Below, one piece after another: positions 17,345-26,179 of a DNA stretch of 64,000 nt. The notes below the pieces were generated by a model. It was given only the letters and a program-made list of their open reading frames with translations. It did not search any database and was not told the DNA's origin. Every line of letters starts with the position of its first letter. Within the stretch, counting starts at the first letter, position 1. The translations under genes and the position numbers were made by a program. The stretch spans positions 154,940 to 218,939 of the forward strand of contig JAAWSO010000001.1 of assembly GCA_022801595.1 (NCBI GenBank). The letters run 5' to 3'. This DNA is from Clostridiales bacterium. Its GTDB lineage: Bacteria > Bacillota > Clostridia > Oscillospirales > Acutalibacteraceae.

Positions 17345-18850
17345 ATTCGCTTGTTCGTGGGAGGCTTTCGAAATACTTTCCACATTTTCCATGACTACTT
17401 GTGTTCCTTGCACCACGGAAGTTAAGGATTGCTGAGCGGTTTGTGTCAAAGACGAGCCGTTGGAAATGGCTCTCATGGATTTTTCAATCAGAGCAGTAGT
17501 ATTTTTAGCGGCTTCGGCGCTTTTGGAAGCCAAGTTGCGGACTTCGTCCGCAACTACGGCAAAGCCTTTGCCGGCCATTCCAGCCCGGGCGGCTTCCACA
17601 GCAGCGTTGAGCGCCAGAATATTGGTTTGGAATGCAATATCTTCAATGGTTTTGATGATATTTTCAATTTCGGAGGAACATTGACTGATCTCATTCATTG
17701 CTAAGACCACATGTTCCATTTGTTCGTTGCACTTTCCGATTTGCTCACCAACCCGATTCGTTTCTGCACTAGTTGTGGTTGCATTTTCTGCATTTTGCTG
17801 GATTTGCTCGGATACGGTGTGTAAAGTCATATTGAGTTTTTCGACTTCGGAAGCTTGTTCCGTAGCGCCTTGAGCCAAAGCCTGAGAGCTGTTGGAGAGA
17901 TGAGCCGAGCTGACATTCACTTGCTCTGCCGCGTCTTGAATATTGCACATAGTTTCATTGAGGTCATGTAAAATAATCTCAAGGGATTTTTGAATCGGAA
18001 TGAAGTCGCCGATATATTCGATGTGCTCTTTTGGGGTTAGGTCACCGTGGGAAATGGCGCTGAGCGAGTCAGAAATATCAGAAACATATTGTTGCAGAGT
18101 CAAAACAGAGGAGTTTAGACTGTTCGTCAACACACCAATTTCATTTTTGCTCTCAATATCAATATGAAAATGCAGATTGCCTTGGGACAGTTGCTGGCTG
18201 GATTTGGTGATTATTTGAATTGGGGACACAATTTTCTTAAATGTGTAATGAACCAGCAGCATGCAGACTATGATGACCAGTGCGATGGAGACGCAGGAAC
18301 AGACCAGGGTAACAATGATGGCAATATTGAGAATGGCTTCCTTCTCTATAACCAAGTCGTTGGTAATGGTTTTTACTTCTGCCAGCAGGCTCATGAGTTT
18401 GTTGACGTTGGTTTTGGTTTCATTGAGATATTGATCTTTGGCACGCTCCGGGTTGGTTTTGTTCAGCTCTAGAATCTCCGTGGCAGAGTCGTGGATTTCT
18501 TCGTGGATGGGCTTCATTTCTTCAATCAGCGTACCAAGTTGTGGATCCAGCAGGGAATTTGGATCCGTTCCGTAGAGCCATTGACCTAAGTCGCAGGCAG
18601 TGCAGTCGGTACTACCCGTAAATTCCGTACCATAGTTAATAGCGGAACTGAGGTTTTCAATCCAGCTATAATGAGCTTTTTCCGCACCTAACGCCAAAGC
18701 ATTAATATTGGTTGCCTTTGTTACAGAGTTATTGGTGGCGGAAATGAGTGAGATTCCCGTGATAATGGTAGCGGCGCAGATCAAAACCATGAGAAGAATG
18801 GCAGATACGCGAATCCAAATTGCTTTTTTAATTGAATGTGTTTTTGTCAA
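17105..18850 (-). CDS. Methyl-accepting chemotaxis protein with CZB-like extracytoplasmic domain
   Basis: This 581-residue receptor has TM1 at about 13-36 and TM2 at 174-202, a HAMP domain after TM2 and a cytoplasmic signalling hairpin. The hairpin tip is [19 protein letters not shown]. The sensor region between the TMs has His60-x2-Trp63, Cys83, Cys86-x4-Trp91, and His116 with His120 in Ile-His-Glu-Glu-Ile-His. This spacing resembles the zinc-binding CZB domain, which is usually cytoplasmic. It starts with TTG at 18848-18850 behind GAGGGGAA. It should signal to CheA/CheW to bias flagellar rotation; the ligand is unknown, zinc-linked oxidant sensing is a guess. Confidence 0.9.
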   Translation of the reverse strand: MTKTHSIKKAIWIRVSAILLMVLICAATIITGISLISATNNSVTKATNINALALGAEKAHYSWIENLSSAINYGTEFTGSTDCTACDLGQWLYGTDPNSLLDPQLGTLIEEMKPIHEEIHDSATEILELNKTNPERAKDQYLNETKTNVNKLMSLLAEVKTITNDLVIEKEAILNIAIIVTLVCSCVSIALVIIVCMLLVHYTFKKIVSPIQIITKSSQQLSQGNLHFHIDIESKNEIGVLTNSLNSSVLTLQQYVSDISDSLSAISHGDLTPKEHIEYIGDFIPIQKSLEIILHDLNETMCNIQDAAEQVNVSSAHLSNSSQALAQGATEQASEVEKLNMTLHTVSEQIQQNAENATTTSAETNRVGEQIGKCNEQMEHVVLAMNEISQCSSEIENIIKTIEDIAFQTNILALNAAVEAARAGMAGKGFAVVADEVRNLASKSAEAAKNTTALIEKSMRAISNGSSLTQTAQQSLTSVVQGTQVVMENVESISKASHEQANLIHTISDGISQISMVVQNNSATSEESAAASEELSGQAQLLRQMVEKFQIQCEGGVCSINQPKPTEEHWDDLSFGNDKYE

Positions 18851-19097
18851 GATGATTTCCCCTCTTTTCTAGCATCATTGAGCAACAATAATGTATCTCA
18901 TTTTTACAAACATAATATGAATAATAAAAACGATCTTACTTTCTATATTATACTTGAAAAGAAGAAAAATTTCAATCAAAATCTAAAAAACATGAAAAAC
19001 AATTGTAGAAAATTGCAAGATGATTCAATAATATCGCTGATTATAAGGAAATATTGCTAAAATAAATCTTGTATTTTTGCATAATTTTAACAATTTA

Positions 19098-20702
19098 TTA
19101 GGAAAAGGTAAAAATTTGTAAAAAATTTCCATCCCAATGGATATTTGGAACAATAAAAGACCAAAAAGGTATACATTCTTTACGGTCAAATAATTCACTA
19201 TAGTGGATCGGAAAAACAAAAAAAGAAAGACAAGATTCAGCGATTGATTTCGTATTTTCTGAAATAAAACATGATGATGTGTTATGTTCTTTTTGAAGCT
19301 GTTCGGTGTCTTGTGTTAATTCCTCTAGTCTCAGGTTGATTTGCTGAATTAGCCTTGGGCTAGGCTCGCTATGCGCTAAAATATCAAGAAATCGCTGGAT
19401 TTCCCTCTGATTGTTCTGAATTTTTTGCACAACGCTTGGATGGAAACGCTGTTTTGTTTCTTTTTCATAATTTCGTTTCAGACGGCCTAAAACAACCGAT
19501 AACTCGGATTTTTTGGGAGAAATGGGGGGGAGATGCTGCAAAATTAAGCGGTCTGTTTCTGGTCCAGAGAGATTTGGGCAGGAACAACAAGAAACACCAT
19601 TCCGAAGCTTCGTGCTGCAAATATAATCAAATTTTTCTGGCTGCCGGGAGCGAGATTTGGCAAACATGGCTTTGCCGCACTGCGTACAGATGATTTTCCC
19701 AGAAAAAAGAGCGTTGGTTTGCCGGGAGGAAATGCGGGCAGCGGCTGCGGAACCCTGTTCCAAAAGAGATTGCGCCTGAATCCATCGCTGTCCAGTCAGC
19801 AGGCCCGGATGATTGCCCACCGCAATAATCCATTGATCTTTGGGCTGGCGGGGGGCGTGTTTTTTCGTGTAATTCCGTTTATTATAGGCCAGCAAGCCGG
19901 ATTGAGAAGAACATTCTTCTTCGCGAAAACAAACGTCTGAGCCTTGGGACAGAAAATAGCGGCGGGCATCGGAATCCGCTTGGCAATACACCGGGTTGGA
20001 TAAAATTTCCTTGAGACCAGGGAGGGAATAGGGCTTGCCAGAACGGTTCCGAATGTGATGCTGCTCTAAGTAGGAACGCACGGCAGAAATGGATTTTTTT
20101 TGATAAAATTGCTCAAAGATGGTGGAAACGATATCCAGCTCTTGGGGACATTCCCGGAGCTGGCAGGAAAGCTTTCGTTTGCCATCCATTAGAATTTCCC
20201 GGCGATGTTCCGTGGAAAACCCCAGGGGAGTAGTGCCCCCGAGCCACCGGCCGGTCCGGGCCAGCATCATCATGTTGTCCCGGACTCGTTCAGCAATGGT
20301 TTCCCGCTCCAATTGGGCAAATACGGAAGCCATGTACATCATGGCTTTCCCCATAGGATTGGAGGTATCAAATTGTTCCTTGATGCAGAGAAAGGAAATT
20401 TGCCGCTGGTTCAGCTCTTCAATCAGGGTGGAAAAATCGCTGACATTCCGGCTGATCCGATCCAGCCGGTAGCAGACCAAACAGTCAAATTTTTTTGCCC
20501 GCATATCTTGCAGCATTTTTTGGAATTGAGGACGTTTTCCATTTTTGCCGGAAAAACCTTCATCCTCATAGATAAGCAAATCCGATTCCTCCCATTCATA
20601 TTGATGGCGGGTCAAGTATTGCCGGCATAGTTCAATTTGGTTTTCAATGGATTCTCCTTTTCCCGTGTATACCGATTTCCGGCTGTAAATGGCAATCTTC
20701 AT
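19098..20702 (-). CDS. Large serine recombinase
   Basis: This 534-residue protein has an N-terminal resolvase domain with the catalytic serine in Ile-Tyr-Ser-Arg-Lys-Ser and the pattern Tyr-Arg-Leu-Asp-Arg-Ile-Ser-Arg-Asn near residue 80. Next come a recombinase domain, a zinc ribbon (Cys-Thr-Gln-Cys-Gly-Lys about 20 residues before Cys-Ser-Thr, then paired Cys), and a Gln/Leu-rich coiled coil near the C-terminus. Large serine recombinases integrate or excise mobile elements, or invert DNA. ATG 20702 has AGGAGG seven bases before it. No other mobile-element genes adjoin it. It is close to the broken feoB, which may be related. Confidence 0.9.
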   Translation of the reverse strand: MKIAIYSRKSVYTGKGESIENQIELCRQYLTRHQYEWEESDLLIYEDEGFSGKNGKRPQFQKMLQDMRAKKFDCLVCYRLDRISRNVSDFSTLIEELNQRQISFLCIKEQFDTSNPMGKAMMYMASVFAQLERETIAERVRDNMMMLARTGRWLGGTTPLGFSTEHRREILMDGKRKLSCQLRECPQELDIVSTIFEQFYQKKSISAVRSYLEQHHIRNRSGKPYSLPGLKEILSNPVYCQADSDARRYFLSQGSDVCFREEECSSQSGLLAYNKRNYTKKHAPRQPKDQWIIAVGNHPGLLTGQRWIQAQSLLEQGSAAAARISSRQTNALFSGKIICTQCGKAMFAKSRSRQPEKFDYICSTKLRNGVSCCSCPNLSGPETDRLILQHLPPISPKKSELSVVLGRLKRNYEKETKQRFHPSVVQKIQNNQREIQRFLDILAHSEPSPRLIQQINLRLEELTQDTEQLQKEHNTSSCFISENTKSIAESCLSFFVFPIHYSELFDRKECIPFWSFIVPNIHWDGNFLQIFTFS

Positions 20703-20776
20703 GGTTGCTCCTCCTTGTCCGTTCATAGGGTCTTGTTGATAGCTATGCAGGAAGAGCGGAAAATAGAGAAAAAGAA

Positions 20777-20806
20777 AACATGCAAACCAAGTTGGTCTGC
20801 ATGTTT
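20777..20806. terminator. Terminator between the small protein and recombinase genes
   Basis: A near-perfect 14-bp hairpin (ACATGCA with TGCATGT at the base, inner CCAA with TTGG) has A/T runs on both sides, four bases after the stop codon of the small gene at 20811. Confidence 0.8.
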
Positions 20807-20810
20807 TTTA

Positions 20811-20966
20811 TCATAATTCTCGTTTAAAATGCTCCCCGACTTCCATCAATTCACCCAGCGTAGAAATTTCCGCCCCGGACCGGAGGATAAAATCCTGAAC
20901 ATTCTTGGGCAAGGAGGAGAAATATTCCCGCAGTTCGGAATTTCGGGTGTAATAATTCCATTCCAT
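20811..20966 (-). CDS. Small hypothetical protein, 51 residues
   Basis: The frame from ATG 20964-20966 has AGGTGAT five to six bases upstream. It encodes a soluble helical protein with Tyr-Phe-Ser-Ser-Leu-Pro-x-x-Val-Gln-Asp-Phe-Ile-Leu and Ile-Ser-Thr-Leu-Gly-Glu-Leu. This pattern is common in small conserved clostridial proteins that I cannot name. The frame is open upstream to 21065, but that part lacks a ribosome site. A good terminator follows at once. Confidence 0.6.
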   Translation of the reverse strand: MEWNYYTRNSELREYFSSLPKNVQDFILRSGAEISTLGELMEVGEHFKREL

Positions 20967-21090
20967 CGCTATCACCTGGAAGTAGTATGAACCAAATCCT
21001 AGTTCGGCATAGCTGGAAAAATGCAGAAAAATATGCAGCTTCCCATTTAAAATCGAAAGCCGCATAAAATTCTAGGACGATTTCAAACAT

Positions 21091-21882
21091 TTAGTGCTCG
21101 TGGCCGTGGTGATGCTGGGTTTCTTCCATAACCCGGAAGCAATGGGAGGCAGTCAGGCTTTGGCCATCGTATTCTCCCTCTTTCTTTTGCTCTCTGCGCA
21201 CTCGCGCGATCAGGCAGTAAAGACCGGATTTGTCCGGGGTGATGTGGAATTGTCCCTTTTCGTCGGAAACCACTTGGGTTTCGACCAAACCGTTTTCCGA
21301 TTGATAGATCAAAACCGTTTCATTTTGAGGAGCTGGCTGATCCTCCACCATCAGTTGGAAGGTAATTTCGTGGTTAACGATGTATTTGGGGCCGGTGGTA
21401 GGCAGCAGGCTGATTGCAAGGCCTGGAATGTGATACATCTGGGTTTCGTGGTGATGTCCCACGGAAATGCAGGTGGTCGCATATTGGCAATAGTCCAAAA
21501 CCTCATCGGCGTCTGGATTTTCTACCCGGCTGCCTCTCTTGTAGCGGTCGGCGCCATACCGGGCATAGCAGTTATCATAGTGGGTGATAATGGTGTAAAA
21601 ACCTTCCTGGTCAGTGTCGGCGGTCAGGTCAAACCAAAAATCGCCGCCTTCTTCCACCTTGGCTTCCACAAAGGTGCCGTCTGGGGCATAGGCGCGGTAC
21701 GTCAGCTCATTCATCCGCGGCAGACCGTCTACCTCCATGTTGTGACCCCATTTCAATTTTGCCATAATTGGATCACCAGCATGGTAGTGAGAGGGATAGT
21801 ATTCCAACCAACCTTCATGTCCGTAAACCAAGAGATCGGTTGTGTCGCGAACCATCTTTTTTTGTTCCATTGTATCTGTCAT
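21091..21882 (-). CDS. DUF4198-type protein with histidine-rich tail
   Basis: This 263-residue protein resembles the DUF4198 family, whose members are linked to nickel or cobalt uptake and are normally exported. It has beta-rich Ig-like segments with Val-Tyr-Gly-His-Glu-Gly-Trp near residue 20, Gly-His-His-His-Glu-Thr-Gln near 143 and a tail Gln-His-His-His-Gly-His-Glu-His. These histidines suggest divalent metal binding. No signal peptide or membrane segment is visible at the N-terminus, so this copy looks cytoplasmic. GGAAGG touches the first ATG (21882); the ATG 12 bases downstream is an alternative. No metal transporter gene is adjacent. Confidence 0.6.
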   Translation of the reverse strand: MTDTMEQKKMVRDTTDLLVYGHEGWLEYYPSHYHAGDPIMAKLKWGHNMEVDGLPRMNELTYRAYAPDGTFVEAKVEEGGDFWFDLTADTDQEGFYTIITHYDNCYARYGADRYKRGSRVENPDADEVLDYCQYATTCISVGHHHETQMYHIPGLAISLLPTTGPKYIVNHEITFQLMVEDQPAPQNETVLIYQSENGLVETQVVSDEKGQFHITPDKSGLYCLIARVRREQKKEGEYDGQSLTASHCFRVMEETQHHHGHEH

Positions 21883-22054
21883 TCCTTCCTAAATTCTTCT
21901 TTTGCCAACTTTCAGTTTATCACGTTGTCCAATATGGTTCAATTTGTTATTGATTAAATTTTTTTAATAAGAAGGGAGAAACCAAAGTTTTTGGGTACAG
22001 TTGCAAAGGAGGTTGGATTTTTTCACGTCTATTTTCCTGGACAGGCGCATAGAG

Positions 22055-22348
22055 TTAGAACAGGTGGTTTTGATCGAAAATGAAAAAGATTCCCGCCAGG
22101 GAAAATTGAGTCAGAAAAATCACCGGCAGACCAACCATAAATTTTTTTCGGGTCGTTTTATGGCGGATCCCAAGCATAGTCAGCCACATGGCCGGCGCTC
22201 CACCCAAAGCTCCCAGGCAAATCAGGGTAGATTCTCGGGTTCTCCATTTGTTTTTTTGCGCTTTGCGTTTGTCTGCCCAGGTGACCGCCATGGCCACGAG
22301 GTTGACGGTGAGCAAATAAAGAAAAAAAATGAGGTAATAAGTTGGCAT
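22055..22348 (-). CDS. DUF1294 membrane protein
   Basis: This 97-residue protein has three hydrophobic segments. Its core is the DUF1294 hallmark: Asp-Lys-Arg-Lys-Ala, a stretch with Trp-Arg-Thr-Arg-Glu-Ser-Thr-Leu, and Leu-Gly-Gly-Ala-Pro-Ala-Met-Trp followed by Arg-His-Lys-Thr. The function of the family is unknown; in other proteins the domain is fused to cold-shock domains. A short ribosome site GGAGAAT lies before the ATG. It is a single leftward gene next to the divergent glycoside hydrolase gene. Confidence 0.85.
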   Translation of the reverse strand: MPTYYLIFFLYLLTVNLVAMAVTWADKRKAQKNKWRTRESTLICLGALGGAPAMWLTMLGIRHKTTRKKFMVGLPVIFLTQFSLAGIFFIFDQNHLF

Positions 22349-22455
22349 GGGAAATTCTCCTGTGTGGGTCGTACAATACGGTTGACATTTGTAATATTAC
22401 CTGATTTTCACAGTGGTGTCAATGTATTTTGAGAGAATCAAGAAAGGGAACATTT

Positions 22456-23733
22456 ATGATGAAAAAATTGTTTTCCACGTATTCCATTTTGGTGGCAGTT
22501 GGTGTATTGATTGTAGTCGTAATTGTCAGTATGTGGCTAAAAGGTTCTTTGAGTCAGGGGGAGAACGGTTCTGGAGTATCTTCGCTGCCCACCGCTTCCC
22601 TGACCACGGATACGTCCGACACTCCAGTGACTCCGACTGCTGCCGATGTCGAGATGAAAGCAGTGTGGGTGCCATACATGAGTTTGGACATGAGCCGGGA
22701 AACCGACCAGACGGAAGCGGGATTTCAGAAAAAATTTGATGCGATTGTGGCCGAAGTCAAGGAGAAAGGAATGAATGCATTAATTGTACAGGTGCGTCCG
22801 TTTGGGGACGCACTTTATGATTCCAAGTTGTTTCCGTGGTCCAGTATCCTCAGTGGAACCCAAGGGGTAAATCCTGGCTATGATCCGCTGAAATATATGG
22901 TATCCGCTGCCCACAAAGCAGGACTGGAAATCCATGCATGGGTCAATCCGCTGCGGATTCAAATTAAAAACAGCCCTTCAATTTTATCTCAGGACAACCC
23001 ATACAATCTTTGGAAAGACGATCCAGCCAAAGCGGGCTGGACGGTGGATTGGGGAGAGACCAGCGGCAAATATTACAACCCGGCTTATGAGGAAGTTCGG
23101 AGGTATATTGCCGACGGCGTGTTGGAGATTGTAAAAAACTATGACGTGGACGGCGTCCAGTTTGACGACTATTTTTATCCCACGACCTCGGCGGAATTTG
23201 ACAAGGCCGCCTATGATGCTTATTGTGCGTCCGCACAGAAAAATGGAACGCCACTCTCCTTGCTGGAGTGGCGCAAATCCAATATCAACGCCTTGGTTTC
23301 TCTCATCTACCAGGAAATCAAGGCGGTGAAGCCGAATGTAGCGTTTGGAATTTCACCCCAAGGGAATGTCCAGAATGATGAGAATATGGGGGCGGATGTG
23401 AAAACTTGGTGTTCCACTTCCGGCTACCTGGATTACATATGCCCTCAGCTTTATGTAAATTTTGAGAATGCTTATTTGCCTTTTGACGAAGGAGCCCAAA
23501 CCTGGCGTGATATGGTGACCAATTCCGAAGTAAAGTTGTATTACGGAATTGGGTTGTACAAGGCCGGCTCTGATGTGGACAGTGGAACTTGGAAAAATTC
23601 CAACGACATCCTGGCCAGGCAGGTTTCCCTGGGGAGGCAGCTGAAGGGAGACGGATTCATGTTTTATTCCTATGACTATCTTAACAATCCCCATACTAAG
23701 CAGGAGGTAGAAAACGTTATGAAGGTGTTGTAA
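22456..23733 (+). CDS. Membrane-anchored glycoside hydrolase-like protein (GHL10/DUF187 type)
   Basis: This 425-residue protein starts with a membrane anchor or signal (residues 6-28), then a Ser/Thr/Pro-rich linker, then a TIM barrel. Barrel marks are Val-Trp-Val-Pro-Tyr, Ile-Val-Gln-Val-Arg-Pro-Phe-Gly-Asp-Ala-Leu-Tyr-Asp-Ser, His-Ala-Trp-Val-Asn-Pro-Leu-Arg and Gly-Val-Gln-Phe-Asp-Asp-Tyr-Phe-Tyr-Pro. These are typical of the GHL10 family (YddW-like), which has been linked to cleavage of modified, denuded peptidoglycan glycans during sporulation and division. ATG 22456 is preceded by AAAGGGA. Its action would be outside the membrane on cell-wall glycan. The exact substrate is uncertain. 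Confidence 0.85.
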   Translation: MMKKLFSTYSILVAVGVLIVVVIVSMWLKGSLSQGENGSGVSSLPTASLTTDTSDTPVTPTAADVEMKAVWVPYMSLDMSRETDQTEAGFQKKFDAIVAEVKEKGMNALIVQVRPFGDALYDSKLFPWSSILSGTQGVNPGYDPLKYMVSAAHKAGLEIHAWVNPLRIQIKNSPSILSQDNPYNLWKDDPAKAGWTVDWGETSGKYYNPAYEEVRRYIADGVLEIVKNYDVDGVQFDDYFYPTTSAEFDKAAYDAYCASAQKNGTPLSLLEWRKSNINALVSLIYQEIKAVKPNVAFGISPQGNVQNDENMGADVKTWCSTSGYLDYICPQLYVNFENAYLPFDEGAQTWRDMVTNSEVKLYYGIGLYKAGSDVDSGTWKNSNDILARQVSLGRQLKGDGFMFYSYDYLNNPHTKQEVENVMKVL

Positions 23734-23913
23734 GCTGGGGAGAACGAGAATCGCTAAGATTTCAAGGATAGGATGAGACAATGCAGGAAATATAGAGTTT
23801 TCACAAACTATGGTTTTTATCACGATTATCTAATTTTTAGACTGTGAAATTGTATAAGGTGCGGAAAGTTAGAACAACACAAAAAACAGTTGAAAAACAG
23901 GAAAAAAGGGAGT

Positions 23914-23950
23914 ATATTGTTATTAAAATAAAGTATTTTAATAACAATAT
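23914..23950. repeat. Perfect 17-bp inverted repeat with 3-base spacer
   Basis: Arms 23914-23930 and 23934-23950 are exact reverse complements, nearly all A/T, separated by AAG. They sit in the 374-base gap between the glycoside hydrolase and lipoprotein genes, about 157 bases before the lipoprotein start. There is no T-run typical of a terminator. It may be an operator for a dimeric regulator or a hairpin in the leader. The rest of the gap shows no gene. Confidence 0.7.
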
Positions 23951-24107
23951 TATATTTAGGTGGTTATTGACAGGTTATGTAGCGGTTGGGGTACTTACTG
24001 CAGAAGATAAAATCAATAAGCTATTTAATGTTGGAACTGCGTTTAATAAAGTTTACTATGACTGGATTCGGCAGTATATTTTAGATTTTATAGAGGGATC
24101 GAACCAG

Positions 24108-24641
24108 ATGAAAAAACTAATTTTGGCATTGATAAGCGTGGGAATATTTACTTTGGTTTTAATAGGATGTACGGAAGAGGATAGGGATGTCTTATCATCA
24201 GGGCAGGGGAGTATCCAGCTTTCCACTGCCGGTTTGTCCCCAGCCAAGCACGAAGCCAGCAGACGGAACGATCAGATTACCATGGAACTTCCCCAGCAAA
24301 CCTATCCGATGGATACGGATAGAATTTCTCTCACCATTCGAAACCTGGGAACCAAAGCCGTGTCTTACGGAGCGGGCGATATTACGGTCGAGGTGGAGAA
24401 GGATGGCGTGTGGTATCTCCTTCCCTATGTCAGAGGAGAATTAGATATCAGGAATATCCCACCGGGCTATGATAGCCAGGAAATAGTTTCCTTGCAGTAT
24501 CAGGAACCGGATGATACCATCAACGGTACTGTGCCGGAAGTGGAAACCCAATCCTATGATTACCGCCCAGGCCATTATCGGATTGGGTTTGAAACACCAG
24601 AAATGGGTTGGGCTTCCGCAGAATTTGATTTGGTGGAATAA
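24108..24641 (+). CDS. Lipoprotein with Ig-like domain
   Basis: This 177-residue protein has a lipoprotein signal with lipobox Leu-Ile-Gly-Cys (Cys at residue 22), so it should be anchored to the outer face of the membrane. The mature part is a beta-sandwich resembling bacterial Ig-like domains: Met-Asp-Thr-Asp-Arg-Ile-Ser-Leu-Thr-Ile-Arg-Asn-Leu-Gly, then Val-Glu-Lys-Asp-Gly-Val-Trp-Tyr. The frame is open to 23844, but the signal peptide starts at ATG 24108 behind GAGGG. Enzymatic activity is not suggested; a surface binding or structural role is possible. A hairpin terminator follows. Confidence 0.75.
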   Translation: MKKLILALISVGIFTLVLIGCTEEDRDVLSSGQGSIQLSTAGLSPAKHEASRRNDQITMELPQQTYPMDTDRISLTIRNLGTKAVSYGAGDITVEVEKDGVWYLLPYVRGELDIRNIPPGYDSQEIVSLQYQEPDDTINGTVPEVETQSYDYRPGHYRIGFETPEMGWASAEFDLVE

Positions 24642-24660
24642 TTTCATATTACTTTATCAA

Positions 24661-24706
24661 CCCCCTGCTTTTCTTGCTTCGCAGCAGGAAAACGGGGATT
24701 CTTTTT
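24661..24706 (+). terminator. Terminator after the lipoprotein gene
   Basis: An imperfect stem with CCCC/GGGG at the base and CCTGCT/AGCAGG above it is followed by a T-rich run, about 20 bases after the stop codon. Confidence 0.6.
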
Positions 24707-24721
24707 GTGAATGAAAAAGTA

Positions 24722-26020
24722 TCATCCTTCTGGGATTAATAACCCGATACAGCGTTCATCTTGCAGATCGGTCAAGAGCGCCGGCAGGATGGTTCCGCCC
24801 AGGCTGCCGGAAGCTTCCACCAGTACCGGGGTGTAATTGGGGGTATAGCCTTCCCATTGATTGGGTTTGATTTCCCGTTCAAAAAGGACTGGCTGGGTGG
24901 AACCCAGTTGGCTTTGAAAAAAAGCGCGCTGGGTCTCCTTCGTGACCGCGATCATTTCCCGGCTTCGGCGTTCCTTCACTCGGTTGGAGAGTTGATCGGG
25001 AGCGTCGCTCGCTTTCGTGCCTGGGCGGCGGGAATAGGCGAAAACATGAACCTTTGCGAAACCGATTTCCTTGGCGAACGCCAGATTTTCTTGGAATTCC
25101 TGATCAGTTTCTCCAGGAAAGCCTACCATGATATCCGTCGTGATGGCGGCGTTGGGAAAAGCGTTGCGAAGGTTCTTCACGATGGTGCGGTACTCATCGG
25201 TGTTATAGTGGCGGTTCATCCGGCGCAAAGTGGCGTCGCATCCGCTTTGCAGGGATAAATGAAACTGAGGGCAAAGTTTTGGCTGGCTGGACAAACGGGC
25301 GATAACCGGTTCCTGAAGTTGTTCCGGTTCCAGAGAACCAAGGCGTACCCGGTCAATTCCATCCACCGAACAAGCCGTTTCTACAGCGTCGCACAAATGC
25401 AGGCCTAAATCTTGCCCATAAGCGGAAAGGTTGATGCCGGTCAGTACGATTTCCCGATAGCCGTTTTCACTGAGACGCTGCACCTCCGCTTTCAAGTCAT
25501 CCAACGGTTTGGAGCGAACCCGTCCCCGTGCATAGGGGATAATACAGTAGGAGCAGAACCGGTTACAGCCGTCTTGAATCTTGATAAAGGCGCGGGTACG
25601 ATCATAGAAATTTTCTACGGTTATCGCTTCGAAGGAATCATCGGTTTGATGGGGCGCAATATCAATGATCCGCTGACGGGTGGAGAGGTAGCGCAGAATA
25701 TGCGGAAGCAGGGAAGCGCGGTTGCGGTTGCCAAGGACAATATCGGCGTCGCTGAGTTCCTCCGCTTCATCAGGAAATGCTTGGGGCATGCAGCCGGTCA
25801 GAACGATCACGGAATCGGGATGGTTGCGCCGGGCCTTGCGAAGGGTCTGGCGGACCTTATGATCGCTGGTCGCCGTGACGGTGCAGGAATTGATCAGCAC
25901 CACATCGGCTGATTCCTGTGGGCGGCTGGCTTGAAAGCCGCCTTGGATCAGTTGATTGAGCATAGCTTGGGATTCATATTGGTTGACTTTGCAGCCCAAG
26001 GTAATGACAGAAACTTTCAT
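24722..26020 (-). CDS. mtaB: tRNA t6A37 methylthiotransferase
   Basis: This 432-residue radical-SAM enzyme adds a methylthio group to t6A at position 37 of ANN-reading tRNAs. The UPF0004 domain supplies Cys10 (Thr-Leu-Gly-Cys-Lys-Val-Asn-Gln), Cys46 and Cys77 for one [4Fe-4S] cluster. The radical-SAM triad is Cys152, Cys156 and Cys159 in Gly-Cys-Asn-Arg-Phe-Cys-Ser-Tyr-Cys. A C-terminal TRAM-like domain follows. The Gly-Cys-Lys-Val-Asn opening separates MtaB from MiaB and RimO. It is transcribed leftward as a single gene. Confidence 0.94.
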   Translation of the reverse strand: MKVSVITLGCKVNQYESQAMLNQLIQGGFQASRPQESADVVLINSCTVTATSDHKVRQTLRKARRNHPDSVIVLTGCMPQAFPDEAEELSDADIVLGNRNRASLLPHILRYLSTRQRIIDIAPHQTDDSFEAITVENFYDRTRAFIKIQDGCNRFCSYCIIPYARGRVRSKPLDDLKAEVQRLSENGYREIVLTGINLSAYGQDLGLHLCDAVETACSVDGIDRVRLGSLEPEQLQEPVIARLSSQPKLCPQFHLSLQSGCDATLRRMNRHYNTDEYRTIVKNLRNAFPNAAITTDIMVGFPGETDQEFQENLAFAKEIGFAKVHVFAYSRRPGTKASDAPDQLSNRVKERRSREMIAVTKETQRAFFQSQLGSTQPVLFEREIKPNQWEGYTPNYTPVLVEASGSLGGTILPALLTDLQDERCIGLLIPEG

Positions 26021-26179
26021 GTAAAATCTCCTTGTGTGGTTGCGAGAATCGAAATTACATTGGGAAAAAGGGGAAATTCGATTGACGAAACATGGAATTT
26101 ATAGTATGATGAAGAGTAATTACTTAAGATAGTATTTTTAGGAAATATTCACTGATAGGAAAAAAGGGGAAGAAGCATC

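Noticed and set aside
17020..20735. Invertible segment bounded by AACGGAC at the feoB break and before the recombinase
   Set aside because: The shared inverted match is only about 7 bases, and inversion would not restore feoB.
23844..24107. In-frame N-terminal extension of the lipoprotein
   Set aside because: It runs through the perfect palindrome and would bury the signal peptide; ATG 24108 starts a proper lipoprotein signal.
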